Positions 35,453-43,813 of a stretch of 64,000 nucleotides of DNA are shown one piece after another. Every line of letters starts with the position of its first letter. The first letter of the stretch is position 1. The position numbers were made by a program, and so were the translations under genes. The stretch is taken from positions 1,116,001 through 1,180,000 of the forward strand of contig JARFXR010000002.1 in the NCBI GenBank assembly GCA_029194535.1, in the 5' to 3' direction. This stretch comes from Nitrospira sp. GTDB lineage: Bacteria; Nitrospirota; Nitrospiria; Nitrospirales; Nitrospiraceae. Below the pieces are notes generated by a model. It was not told where the DNA came from. It saw only the letters and a program-made list of their open reading frames with translations, and did no database searches.

Positions 35453-35717
35453 TGAAGCTCCCCCTCAAGAAATCGAGCCGATCCTCACGGTTGAACTTGG
35501 TCGTCGCTTTGACCGTCGTGTCGGGAATGGATGCATCATCCGCCTCAAGCGGAACCACTGGCTGCCCGATCACGCCGCCGCTCTTGTTGAAACGATCAAC
35601 CGCCACATCGGCCCTGTGCACGTCATGGATCGACGAAGTCTTGTACGAACCGGACAATGGATCGAGGATTCCGATCTTAATCGGCTCAGCCGCCAATGCC
35701 GCACTCCGGCGGGGAGA
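35451..35717 (-). pseudogene. Remnant of an ABC transporter substrate-binding protein (LivK type)
   Basis: On the minus strand about 90 codons encode the mature N terminus of a branched-chain-amino-acid/amide-binding protein: AALAAEPIKIGILDPLSGSYK, then VAVDRFNKSGGVIGQPVVPLEADDASIPDTTVKATTKF. The frame then runs into the OmpA terminator and gene, so about three quarters of the protein is missing. Upstream codons do not form a proper signal peptide beyond the AALAA end. No permease or ATPase genes remain nearby. It is a fragment of a lost or transferred transporter. Confidence 0.7.
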
Positions 35718-35987
35718 ACCGTCTAATACCCGGATCGTTCTATTGTCCGTACGCTTTCCTGTCGTGCGATGACAGAGATCTGGGACAGCCGACTTCCGCG
35801 CGTAGGATTGTCGGACAATCCCCATAAGCCCCGCCGCGCGAAAAGACGGAAGAGTAGTTCCAGGGTCGTTGTGTCGTATCGGTCGGATCTGATTGAGATT
35901 CCGCGGGTGACAAAGAAGGCATCTCACCCTAGACCGGGCCCCGTGCCTCCGGTTGTCCTGTCACCAATGAGGGGCGTGAGTACCCGA

Positions 35988-37091
35988 CTAGCTGTATTGG
36001 TCCTCGGTGTATACCTGTTTGATCGCCCAGAATACTGCTTCCTTGAGTTTCTTCATCTGAGGATCTACCGGGTCTTGCCGGATTTTTTGGAGTTTCTTAT
36101 CGAGATCAAAGAGTGGCTGGACCGACCGCCGGTCCGGCACCCTTCCAAGCGCCCATGCGACCTCTGTCTGCACAGTGATATCGACGCCCGGAGCGTCCAA
36201 CATCTCCAGCAGGGGAGGTACCACCGACGAATCATTATGCGTGTTCCCGAGATCCCCAAGCCCTTTGGCGGCCGCGGCCTGCAATTCCGGCTGCTTAGAA
36301 TGTTTCAAGATGTCGACCAGAATCGGAATGCCCTCCTTACCCATGTTGCCTAACGCTACTGCAGCCTGCTTGGAAAGATCTTTGTCCTTGAGGGCGGCTT
36401 TGAGCTTCGGAAGCGCCTCATCCGCCTGCATTTCGCCCAGAAGAGAAATAATCTTGAGCTTACGGATCTGCGGCGTATCCGTCGCTTCCAACAGTTTCAG
36501 TAATCGATCCGGCTGACCCCACTCAGCGGTCAGCAAGACCGGGAAATCATACTGCTCGAGTTTCTCCCGCAACTTGCCCGCAGCAAAGACGCCCGGGTCG
36601 CCAGCATCGGCCGCCTGCGCGGCTGACACAGCATCCTCGAAGTCAGTCCGCACCTCCTTCTGCCATCTGACCTTCAGTTCACCCAACACATAGGTCAGTT
36701 GGCAAGCCGGACCTTTCCAAAGCCGCGACGGGGCATCAGGAAGGTCCGCGTCACCCCCTGCCACGGTCGTGCCCTCCCAGGTCTTTCGTTGTTCGCATTT
36801 GACCCTAAACAGGACGTCGTGGGGTTTGCTTGCGTCCCCGATTGTTCGATACCCCAATTCGCTCAGTCGCCGAGCGACAAGCTCGGCGATCGGCGCCGCA
36901 TCGACAGATCCTTTATCAGACAGCATCAGAGCCTCGACCTGAACCGTCTGAATTTTCTCGAGTTGGGCCTTCTGTTCTGCGGTGAAATAATCTCGATAGG
37001 CGAGCGAACGGGACGGATCGACAAGAATCAGAAACCAGAATGCCGTCGTCAGTACCACATGATGTAGAGCAGCGTGCATGGCGGGCCTCAT
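35988..37091 (-). CDS. Exported HEAT-repeat protein
   Basis: 367 residues. N-terminal signal-like hydrophobic stretch (HVVLTTAFWFLILVDPSRSLA). A middle domain of about 130 residues has no known motif. At least four HEAT repeats follow from about 195 to 350 (IRKLKIISLLGEMQADEALPKLKAALKDKDLSKQAAVALGNMG, LQAAAAKGLGDLGN, VQTEVAWALGRVPD). HEAT arrays bind proteins; the partner is unknown. A promoter lies at 37130-37157. Another HEAT protein is at 42130. Confidence 0.78.
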   Translation of the reverse strand: MRPAMHAALHHVVLTTAFWFLILVDPSRSLAYRDYFTAEQKAQLEKIQTVQVEALMLSDKGSVDAAPIAELVARRLSELGYRTIGDASKPHDVLFRVKCEQRKTWEGTTVAGGDADLPDAPSRLWKGPACQLTYVLGELKVRWQKEVRTDFEDAVSAAQAADAGDPGVFAAGKLREKLEQYDFPVLLTAEWGQPDRLLKLLEATDTPQIRKLKIISLLGEMQADEALPKLKAALKDKDLSKQAAVALGNMGKEGIPILVDILKHSKQPELQAAAAKGLGDLGNTHNDSSVVPPLLEMLDAPGVDITVQTEVAWALGRVPDRRSVQPLFDLDKKLQKIRQDPVDPQMKKLKEAVFWAIKQVYTEDQYS

Positions 37092-37129
37092 TCAGAGGGT
37101 AAGCATGCCGACGAACTACGCCTTCGATG

Positions 37130-37157
37130 ATTATACCGGTTCTCTCGGGCGTCGCAA
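37130..37157 (-). promoter_or_regulatory. Promoter of the HEAT-repeat gene
   Basis: On the minus strand TTGCGA (37157-37152), a 16-base spacer, then a perfect TATAAT (37135-37130), about 39 bases before the ATG at 37091. Confidence 0.6.
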
Positions 37158-37322
37158 ACCCGGTCGTCAGGAATAGAAGCGATTGAGAGACTTCGGAAGT
37201 TCGTACCCCTTGTGAGTACCTCAATCGGTTACGCGGTGACAAATCGTATGCCGCGACCGTCCGCGCCGAAATCTCTCCGCCGCCTTCCCCCAAACCCGCT
37301 GACCGCCCCGCAGGAGTATGGG

Positions 37323-37352
37323 TTGACAGTCGCACATGTCCAACGGTACAAA
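37323..37352 (+). promoter_or_regulatory. Promoter of tRNA-Leu(UAG)
   Basis: Consensus TTGACA (37323-37328), an 18-base spacer and TACAAA (37347-37352), 72 bases ahead of the tRNA. The remaining 333-base gap (37092-37424) shows nothing else apart from the divergent HEAT promoter. Confidence 0.55.
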
Positions 37353-37424
37353 ATACCGGCAGGAGCGCGTAATTTCGCCTGTTTGTTGAATCGGATGAGA
37401 CCGAACTCCGGGACTCTCCGCCGT

Positions 37425-37507
37425 GCGAGAGTGGCGGAACTGGCAGACGCGCGAGACTTAGGATCTCGTGGGTAACCGTGGGGGTTCGAGTCCCCCCTCT
37501 CGCACCA
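37425..37507 (+). tRNA. tRNA-Leu (anticodon TAG)
   Basis: 83 bases with CCA encoded. Acceptor GCGAGAG/CTCTCGC, D arm TGGCGGAACTGGCAGACGC typical of Leu, anticodon stem CGAGA/TCTCG with loop CTTAGGA (anticodon TAG), variable arm, and T arm GGGGGTTCGAGTCCCCC. It reads CUN codons, mainly CUA and CUG. Confidence 0.95.
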
Positions 37508-37583
37508 GGCCCAAGCCAAGGCAGATGCCGCCTGCCCGGTGTTGTCAACGACAGAGGAAGGCAACGACAGCTAGAAGGATTGA

Positions 37584-38906
37584 ATGCAGCCCATGAAAAT
37601 GGAAATGACAGAGCTGGGGCCGATGAAACGAGCCCTGAAGATCGAAGTGCCGGCAGAAGAGGTTGCGCAGCGGTTTACCCAGGCTTACAAGGAACTGAAC
37701 CGCCAGGTACAGATGCCGGGGTTCCGTGCGGGAAAAGCCCCCCTCGCGCTGCTGGAAAAGCGCTACGCCAAAGCGGTTGAGGAGGATGTCGTCCGGACCC
37801 TTGTCCCTGATTTTTACGACCGAGCCGTCCGTCAGGCCGGCATTTCTCCGGTCCTGGTGGAAATCCCGCCCCTGGAACGGGTCAAGATCAAGAAGGACGC
37901 GCCATTTACCTTCACGGCCACCGTTGAGATCAAGCCAACGATCGAATTGCGGGATTATAAAGCTCCGAATCCCATCTCCTTGAAACCGGACAAGCGTAGC
38001 ATCACCGACGAGCAGGTCGCGAAGGGCATGGATGTCCTGCGGGAGCAGCATGCCCGACTTGAAGCCGCGGCCACCGGCCATCGAGTCGCCGAAGGGGATT
38101 TCGTCGTGCTGTCGCTGGCCGGCCACTTGGACGGCCAACCGCTGGACGGGACCAAGAAAGAGGGGCATCTACATCGCGTCGGTTCGAAGGCTTCGCTATT
38201 GGGCTTGAGCATCGATCCTCACGTCGTCAACACGACGGAAGGACAGAGCGTCACGATTTCACAGCCTTACCCCGTCGACCACCCAGATCCTCGCGTGGCC
38301 GGCAAGACCGTCACCTTTACGCTTGTGGTGACCGCCGTGAAGGTGAAGAAGCTGCCCGATCTGGACGACGAGTTCGCCAAAGACTGCGGAGCCTATGCCT
38401 CACTGTCTGAACTCACCGACCGCCTGCGCGGCGAAATGGAGAAAGCGTTGAAGCGCGAAGTTGAGGAACTGCATAAAGATACGATCATAAAACGCCTTAT
38501 CGACACCCACCACTTCGATCTTCCCGACACGCTGGTTGAGCGTGAGTTGGAGGCCATCATCCGGCAATATGCCCAACAGCAGGGGCGCGTCGGAAACGAG
38601 GCTCCTGGGGGCGCAGAGGCGGCTGATCCTGCACAACTCCGTCAGCAGAATCGGGATGAGGCGATGCGCCGGGTGAAGGTCGGCTTGATACTTGAGGCGA
38701 TCGCCGAGAAGGAAAAGATTAGCGTCAGTCAAGAAGACGTCAACAAGGAGATCAATCGCCTCGCACACGAACTCAAGATCGCCCATGGCGACCTGGTGAA
38801 GATGATCCAGGCGGGCGGCCAGGATTCTCTGGCAGAATTGCGGGCACGCATTCTTGCCGAAAAATCTCTGGATTTCGTCTATCGCAACGCCGTGATTCAA
38901 GGATAG
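37584..38906 (+). CDS. tig: Trigger factor
   Basis: 440 residues. The N-terminal ribosome-binding domain has the signature [18 protein letters not shown]. The middle FKBP-like isomerase domain (about 150-245) contains [17 protein letters not shown]. The C-terminal helical chaperone arms include [43 protein letters not shown]. It binds nascent chains at the ribosome exit. AAGGA precedes the ATG; a second ATG at 37593 is possible. It starts 76 bases after tRNA-Leu and heads the tig-clpP-clpX group. Confidence 0.95.
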   Translation: MQPMKMEMTELGPMKRALKIEVPAEEVAQRFTQAYKELNRQVQMPGFRAGKAPLALLEKRYAKAVEEDVVRTLVPDFYDRAVRQAGISPVLVEIPPLERVKIKKDAPFTFTATVEIKPTIELRDYKAPNPISLKPDKRSITDEQVAKGMDVLREQHARLEAAATGHRVAEGDFVVLSLAGHLDGQPLDGTKKEGHLHRVGSKASLLGLSIDPHVVNTTEGQSVTISQPYPVDHPDPRVAGKTVTFTLVVTAVKVKKLPDLDDEFAKDCGAYASLSELTDRLRGEMEKALKREVEELHKDTIIKRLIDTHHFDLPDTLVERELEAIIRQYAQQQGRVGNEAPGGAEAADPAQLRQQNRDEAMRRVKVGLILEAIAEKEKISVSQEDVNKEINRLAHELKIAHGDLVKMIQAGGQDSLAELRARILAEKSLDFVYRNAVIQG

Positions 38907-38965
38907 CCCGACAGCGACTGAGGGTCCGCGAGACCGTCCGGACAATCTGGAAAGGAAGAACCTGC

Positions 38966-39595
38966 ATGCTAGTTCCCATCGTCGTTGAGCAAACGAACCG
39001 AGGCGAACGCGCCTACGATATCTACTCCAGACTCTTGAAAGACCGCATCATCTTTCTCGGAGCGCCGATCGACGACATCTTCGCCAACCTGATCATCGCC
39101 CAACTGCTGTTCTTGGAGGCCGAGGACCCGGAAAAGGACATCAATCTCTACGTCAATTCGCCGGGCGGCAGCGTCACGGCCGGCCTCGGCATTTACGACA
39201 CCATGCAGTACGTCAAACCACCGATCAATACGATTTGTCTCGGACAGGCCGCCAGCATGGGAGCGTTGCTGCTGACCGCAGGCACGAAGGGGAAGCGCTT
39301 CGCCCTGCCGAACGCCCGCGTGATGATCCATCAGCCGTTGGGCGGCTTCCAGGGCCAGGCCACCGAGATCGACATTCATGCCAGAGAAATTCTGAAGATT
39401 CGGGAACGCCTGAATGAAATCATGGCGAAGCATACGGGTCAGCCTATCGAGAAAATTGCGCTCGATACGGAACGGGATTATTTCATGTCCGGGGAGGAAG
39501 CCAAGCGCTACGGCCTGATTGATGAGGTCATCACTCGCGCCCCCAAGGCCCTCAAAGCGGTAGGATCGGACAAGGACGGCTCTAAGGATAAATAG
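38966..39595 (+). CDS. clpP: ATP-dependent Clp protease proteolytic subunit
   Basis: 209 residues, with AGGAAG before the ATG. Catalytic triad Ser97 ([11 protein letters not shown]), His122 ([10 protein letters not shown]) and Asp171 (DTERDYFM) fall at the same numbers as in the E. coli mature enzyme. The N terminus [32 protein letters not shown] is typical. Fourteen subunits form the chamber fed by ClpX, encoded 23 bases downstream. Confidence 0.98.
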   Translation: MLVPIVVEQTNRGERAYDIYSRLLKDRIIFLGAPIDDIFANLIIAQLLFLEAEDPEKDINLYVNSPGGSVTAGLGIYDTMQYVKPPINTICLGQAASMGALLLTAGTKGKRFALPNARVMIHQPLGGFQGQATEIDIHAREILKIRERLNEIMAKHTGQPIEKIALDTERDYFMSGEEAKRYGLIDEVITRAPKALKAVGSDKDGSKDK

Positions 39596-39618
39596 CCGGT
39601 ACCGGCGCAGGAGGACGC

Positions 39619-40875
39619 ATGGCCAAGCAGGAAAAGATGGATCGGCATCTGCGATGTTCGTTTTGCGGGAAAAGCCGCGACGAGGTCCGCAAGTTGATCG
39701 CTGGGCCGACTGTCTACATCTGTGACGAATGCGTCAACCTGTGCAACGACATCATCGCGGAGGACTGGGAAGAGGCCAAAGAAGAGATCTCATCCAAGCT
39801 GAAAAAGCCGGCGGAGATCAAGCACCATCTTGACCAGTATGTAGTGGGACAGGAACGAGCGAAGCGCATTCTCTCCGTCGCCGTGCACAATCACTACAAA
39901 CGTATCTCCGCCAAGGAGAAAGACGTCGACGACGTTGAACTACAGAAAGGCAATATCCTCATGGTCGGCCCCACGGGGACGGGCAAGACCCTACTGGCGC
40001 AAACATTGGCCAAGTATCTGGATGTTCCTTTCACACTGGCCGACGCCACCACGCTGACTGAAGCCGGCTACGTCGGCGAAGACGTCGAAAACATCATCCT
40101 GAAACTCCTTCAAGCGGCAGACTATGATGTCGAACGGGCCGAGAGGGGCATCGTCTACATCGATGAGATCGACAAGATCAGTCGGAAGAGCGACAGCCCC
40201 TCGATCACCCGTGATGTCTCGGGTGAAGGTGTCCAGCAAGCGCTGCTCAAACTGATCGAGGGAACCGTCGCCAATGTGCCTCCTCAAGGCGGTCGCAAAC
40301 ACCCTCATCAGGAATTCATCCAGGTTAACACCAGCAATATCCTGTTCATTTGCGGTGGCGCCTTCGTCGGGCTTGAGCAACTCATCGAACAACGGCTGAA
40401 CAGAAAATCCATGGGATTCGGCGCCGAGATCCGGAGCCGAGGCGACATCCGGCTCGGCGAGCTGTTCGAGCAAGTGCAGCCCGAGGATTTCCTGAAATAC
40501 GGTCTGATCCCTGAGTTTGTCGGCCGCCTTCCGGTCGTGGCCACGCTCGACGAGCTGGACGAACGCGCCCTGATCCGCATCTTGACGGAGCCGAGAAACG
40601 CCCTGACCAAACAATATGAAAAACTCCTCTCCTTCGAGAAGATCAAGCTCAAATTCACGGAGGGCGCTCTCGGTGCTGTCGCACGAAAAGCGTTTACGCA
40701 AAAAACTGGCGCACGGGGTCTTCGGGCGATCTTGGAAGAAGTCATGCTGGACGTGATGTATGACGCCCCATCCCAGAAACAGATCAAAGAAGTACTCATC
40801 ACGGAAGACGCGATCCTCGGGAAACACGCGCCGATCCGAATTTTCGAGCAAGACAAGGACGCCAAGACAGCCTAG
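39619..40875 (+). CDS. clpX: ATP-dependent Clp protease ATP-binding subunit ClpX
   Basis: 418 residues. N-terminal C4 zinc-binding domain ([11 protein letters not shown] ... [10 protein letters not shown]). AAA+ domain with Walker A GPTGTGKT, pore and Walker B region [14 protein letters not shown], sensor segments, and the [21 protein letters not shown]-terminal domain. It unfolds substrates and threads them into ClpP. It is the last gene of the tig-clpP-clpX cluster. Confidence 0.98.
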   Translation: MAKQEKMDRHLRCSFCGKSRDEVRKLIAGPTVYICDECVNLCNDIIAEDWEEAKEEISSKLKKPAEIKHHLDQYVVGQERAKRILSVAVHNHYKRISAKEKDVDDVELQKGNILMVGPTGTGKTLLAQTLAKYLDVPFTLADATTLTEAGYVGEDVENIILKLLQAADYDVERAERGIVYIDEIDKISRKSDSPSITRDVSGEGVQQALLKLIEGTVANVPPQGGRKHPHQEFIQVNTSNILFICGGAFVGLEQLIEQRLNRKSMGFGAEIRSRGDIRLGELFEQVQPEDFLKYGLIPEFVGRLPVVATLDELDERALIRILTEPRNALTKQYEKLLSFEKIKLKFTEGALGAVARKAFTQKTGARGLRAILEEVMLDVMYDAPSQKQIKEVLITEDAILGKHAPIRIFEQDKDAKTA

Positions 40876-40992
40876 GACCGGCCACCCGTCGCACTGCTCT
40901 TCGTATCTAGCTGCGATCCCACCGGGCGAGGCTTCTTTTCCGCTCCCACCCTCACTACCGGCCGACCGCCGTTGATAAGTGTGTGGTTTTCC

Positions 40993-41020
40993 TCGACAAG
41001 CGGAAATGCTGCGCTATACT
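40993..41020 (+). promoter_or_regulatory. Promoter of the first PilZ-like gene
   Basis: TCGACA (40993-40998), a 16-base spacer, TATACT (41015-41020). It lies inside the longest open frame (from 40972), which supports the internal GTG at 41050 as the true start. Confidence 0.55.
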
Positions 41021-41049
41021 TGCGCTGTATCGCCACGCTGGGGGAAGTC

Positions 41050-41571
41050 GTGAAGTATCACGTCGTGTCTAGCCTCAGACACAAAGGTAAGACGATCGAG
41101 ATGGATTCGGCCCGCGAGATCGTCACACTGCTGGCCATCAACGGCGAATCGATGGGAAATCTCTCCTGGGATTTCGTGATCGACCAAATTCTTGCGTATA
41201 GAAAGCCTCCGGCTGCACGTGAGTCACGCTCCGAACCGCGAGTCACTCTGTCATTTCGAGTGAAATACAAGACTCCCGAGGGACAGCAATTCGAAAGTCG
41301 GGCCGATGGGATCGGAGGCGGTGGCCTCTTCATCGAGAGTCTCACCCCTCTCGCCGTCGGAACCCAACTCGCTATGGAATTCTCCCTGCCGGAATGCCCG
41401 AACGAATGGCTCCCGGCCAAGGGCCTGGTCGCATGGGTCTGTCCGAAGGCCGATCAGTACACATTCAGCCCTGGAATGGGCGTTCGGTTCACGGAAATTG
41501 CCCCGGAGATCCGGAACCGGGTTGTGGAACTCGTGAAGAGCATCCAGCATGTGGGCAAACCGGCCGCCTGA
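41050..41571 (+). CDS. PilZ-like (TIGR02266-type) protein, copy 1
   Basis: 173 residues from GTG 41050, chosen because MKYHVVSSLRHKGKTIEM then lines up with the start of its neighbour (MKFPVTMTPGHDGTTLEI) and because a promoter lies just upstream. An N-terminal unit of about 50 residues is followed by a PilZ-like barrel (about 60-165) with an RxxxR motif (RSEPR). The second motif reads DGIGGGGLFIES in place of (D/N)xSxxG, so the usual Ser is missing. PilZ domains bind cyclic di-GMP; binding here is doubtful but possible. It is followed 50 bases later by a paralogue. Confidence 0.75.
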   Translation: MKYHVVSSLRHKGKTIEMDSAREIVTLLAINGESMGNLSWDFVIDQILAYRKPPAARESRSEPRVTLSFRVKYKTPEGQQFESRADGIGGGGLFIESLTPLAVGTQLAMEFSLPECPNEWLPAKGLVAWVCPKADQYTFSPGMGVRFTEIAPEIRNRVVELVKSIQHVGKPAA

Positions 41572-41621
41572 TGGATTCAGGAGCCGCTGCGCAGCGATTG
41601 TCTAGCCGAAGGACAGACCCG

Positions 41622-42137
41622 ATGAAATTTCCGGTCACGATGACACCGGGGCATGATGGGACAACCCTCGAGATCGACACCAATCAAGAGCTGATTGCGC
41701 TGCATGAGAAGCACGGCGAACTACTCGGCACCATGACATGGCAGGAAATCATCGAACGAATTGTGGCCACCAACGACGCCCATCGGTTTGCTCATGCCCG
41801 CGCTCACGCGCGGGCTCCGCTTGCCGTCAAGGTCCGCTATACGACGCCGGAGGGAAAGCAATACGACAGTCTGACGGGCGGCATCGGTGGAGGAGGGTTG
41901 TTTATTGAAAGCAGCACGCCTCTGGCGCCGGGAACTGAATTGGCCGTTGAATTCACCCTGCCGGACCGCCCGTGGGCCAAGCACAAGGCCAAAGCCAAAG
42001 TCGCCTGGACCAGGAACAAACCCGAGCGCTTCCTGCTCTTTCCCGGGATGGGGGTTCAATTCACCGCTATCGACGATCAGGCTCGGAAGGAGTTGGTCGA
42101 ATTGGTGGCCGCCCTGAATCGCTCGCGTGTTATGTAG
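41622..42137 (+). CDS. PilZ-like (TIGR02266-type) protein, copy 2
   Basis: 171 residues, AAGGA at 41609-41613. It is similar to the previous gene along its whole length: MTWQEIIERI against LSWDFVIDQI, RAHAR in the RxxxR place, and GGIGGGGLFIESSTPLAPGTELAVEFTLPD against DGIGGGGLFIESLTPLAVGTQLAMEFSLPE. It also lacks the Ser of the second cyclic-di-GMP motif. Tandem duplication followed by divergence is likely. The last 8 bases overlap the convergent HEAT lipoprotein gene. Confidence 0.75.
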   Translation: MKFPVTMTPGHDGTTLEIDTNQELIALHEKHGELLGTMTWQEIIERIVATNDAHRFAHARAHARAPLAVKVRYTTPEGKQYDSLTGGIGGGGLFIESSTPLAPGTELAVEFTLPDRPWAKHKAKAKVAWTRNKPERFLLFPGMGVQFTAIDDQARKELVELVAALNRSRVM

Positions 42138-42921
42138 GCTCGCGTTCCGCCCACCGACGCACAGTCCGATTCCTATCCGTTCTCGCCGCTTGGTCGAGCG
42201 CCTGTCGCGTGGCCTCATCCCCGGTCATTCGCAGTCGATAGGCTGCTTCCGCGCGGACGCTTGGATCAGGATCTCTTGTCAACTGTTCTCGTACCCGAGC
42301 CATCACCGCCGGCGTATTCATCTCCCCCAGAACGGCGACCGCTCTTTGACGCACCTGGGGATCCGGATCATCCCGCAGCACCGCTTCGAGGATGCTCAGC
42401 CATGGCGTGACATCGACGTCGACCAGCGCCGACAGCGCCGCTCTTCTAAGCTCGACATCAGGTGAAACCAGGAGATCCGCCATGGAGCGGAGCGACCCGA
42501 CCGGCGGTTCCAGTTCACCGATCGCCAGGATTGCTGCCTGTCGCACCGATTCCTGCGGATCGGCCAAGGCGCCCAGCAGCCGGGGAATCACATTATCCCG
42601 GGACGATGCCCCAAGCCGACCGACTGCTCGGGCCGCGGCACGTCGGACGGTCGCGGACTCGTCGCTCAGAAGGTCGGCTACGGGCAAGGCGGCGGTTTGG
42701 TCTCCGATCTTCCCCAAGGCTTCTGCAGCCGTCTCCCGGGTATCCGCACTGCAATCACGGAGAAGAGCCAGAAGGACGGTTACGGCCTCATCCCGCGACG
42801 GCGGTGTTTCTCGAACGCATCCGGGGGACCACAAGAGACCCACTGCAATCAATGCAGGTACGGCACGACGGTATGCCTTACTACATCCCCGTTCGGCGTC
42901 CTTGCCCGTCGATCGCCTCAC
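42130..42921 (-). CDS. HEAT-repeat lipoprotein
   Basis: 263 residues. A basic N terminus, hydrophobic stretch AVPALIAVGLLWSPGC with a lipobox-like end, then five or six HEAT repeats (TRETAAEALGKIGDQTAALPVADLLSDES, VRRAAARAVGRLGASS, VRQAAILAIGELEP, VRQRAVAVLGEMNTPAVMARVREQL, VRAEAAYRLRMTGD). It probably sits on the membrane as a protein-binding scaffold. Its ATG overlaps the stop of the TatA-like gene by 4 bases, so the two are coupled and may act together. Confidence 0.78.
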   Translation of the reverse strand: MRRSTGKDAERGCSKAYRRAVPALIAVGLLWSPGCVRETPPSRDEAVTVLLALLRDCSADTRETAAEALGKIGDQTAALPVADLLSDESATVRRAAARAVGRLGASSRDNVIPRLLGALADPQESVRQAAILAIGELEPPVGSLRSMADLLVSPDVELRRAALSALVDVDVTPWLSILEAVLRDDPDPQVRQRAVAVLGEMNTPAVMARVREQLTRDPDPSVRAEAAYRLRMTGDEATRQALDQAARTDRNRTVRRWAEREPT

Positions 42922-43712
42922 GCTGGTTTGGGGGGATCTTCCTGAACGACCGGGAGTTCTTTGGCGGCTTCGATCGATTGTTGCAGTTCTTTCTGAGCTG
43001 CGTCCATCTCGGCTTGAATGGTCCGCATCTCAGGGTCAACCGAATTGCGCACGTCCGCCACGGCTTGCTTGAACGTCCGCAAAGCATCCCCCAAGCCTTC
43101 ACCCAAGCTCTGCATATCCGCCGGGGAGATGCCGGTCGGTTGCGCCGCCTTCGCCTTCATCGACGCCTGCTGCGCCTGGACGCGAGCCACCGCATCCTTG
43201 TTCACGACGGCCGACGGCCGCTTGGTCATCACAGGCTTCTGCTGCGCGTTCTGGGGAAGAGGGGGGTACTGCCCCCGCATCATGGGTACGGGCGCCGCGG
43301 CCCGTTCTTCCATGGTAGGAGGGCGTTGACCCACGTCGGTCGCAGCCGCCGAAACGGGAGCCTTGGAGGAGGCTGAGTGGACCTGCGGTCCCATGTTGTA
43401 CATCGCAGCCGCGGTGGTTCCGGGAGTCAATTCCGGACCGGGCGTGTACGGCGCCGTGGGTTTCGGCTGAGGGGATGCCGCTGCGGAACTCGCTGGAGGT
43501 TGTACCTGGTGGATGTCGGATTGACTCGCGGGTGGCACGGCCTGTTCAGATTGCGTCGCTTCCGGGGAGGGGATGTCGTGGACCTCTTTCTTAAATCCCT
43601 TGAGGGCCTTCCCGACGCCTTCCCCGATTTGAGGAAGCTTACCCGCCCCAAAGATGATGAGTACGATCGCCAGGATGATGATCAATTCCGAAATACCCAT
43701 GGTGCCGAACAT
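42918..43712 (-). CDS. Long TatA/TatB-like protein with duplicated amphipathic helix
   Basis: 264 residues from ATG 43712 (AAGGACG upstream); the open frame upstream to 43949 is not used. The N terminus is a normal TatA/TatB: MFGTMGISELIIILAIVLIIFGAGKLPQIG, then amphipathic helix IGEGVGKALKGFKKEV (29-44). A Pro/Ala/Gln-rich linker of about 150 residues leads to LGEGLGDALRTFKQAV (203-218), a second copy of that helix, and a coiled end VRNSVDPEMRTIQAEMDAAQKELQQ. TatA proteins form the twin-arginine translocation pore; normal ones are 60-100 residues, TatB up to about 170. No tatC is in the window. Confidence 0.82.
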   Translation of the reverse strand: MFGTMGISELIIILAIVLIIFGAGKLPQIGEGVGKALKGFKKEVHDIPSPEATQSEQAVPPASQSDIHQVQPPASSAAASPQPKPTAPYTPGPELTPGTTAAAMYNMGPQVHSASSKAPVSAAATDVGQRPPTMEERAAAPVPMMRGQYPPLPQNAQQKPVMTKRPSAVVNKDAVARVQAQQASMKAKAAQPTGISPADMQSLGEGLGDALRTFKQAVADVRNSVDPEMRTIQAEMDAAQKELQQSIEAAKELPVVQEDPPKPA

Positions 43713-43813
43713 GGCATCGTCCTTTGGCTCGCGCGAAGAAGGCGACCTCGCAGGTGTCCACTGTATAGGCCGACCGGATCTGCTGTCAAGGAAGCGCTCC
43801 GAGTGAAGCCCCG

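Noticed and set aside
35100-35927. A 275-codon minus-strand gene as a whole
   Set aside because: Only about 90 codons (35451-35717) resemble a binding protein; the rest runs opposite the OmpA-domain gene, so I called a pseudogene fragment and not a gene.
37212-37475. Open frame running into tRNA-Leu(UAG)
   Set aside because: It reads through the tRNA gene and has no coding signals.
40972-41049. Longer start for the first PilZ-like protein
   Set aside because: A promoter (40993-41020) lies inside this part and the paralogue starts at the position matching GTG 41050.
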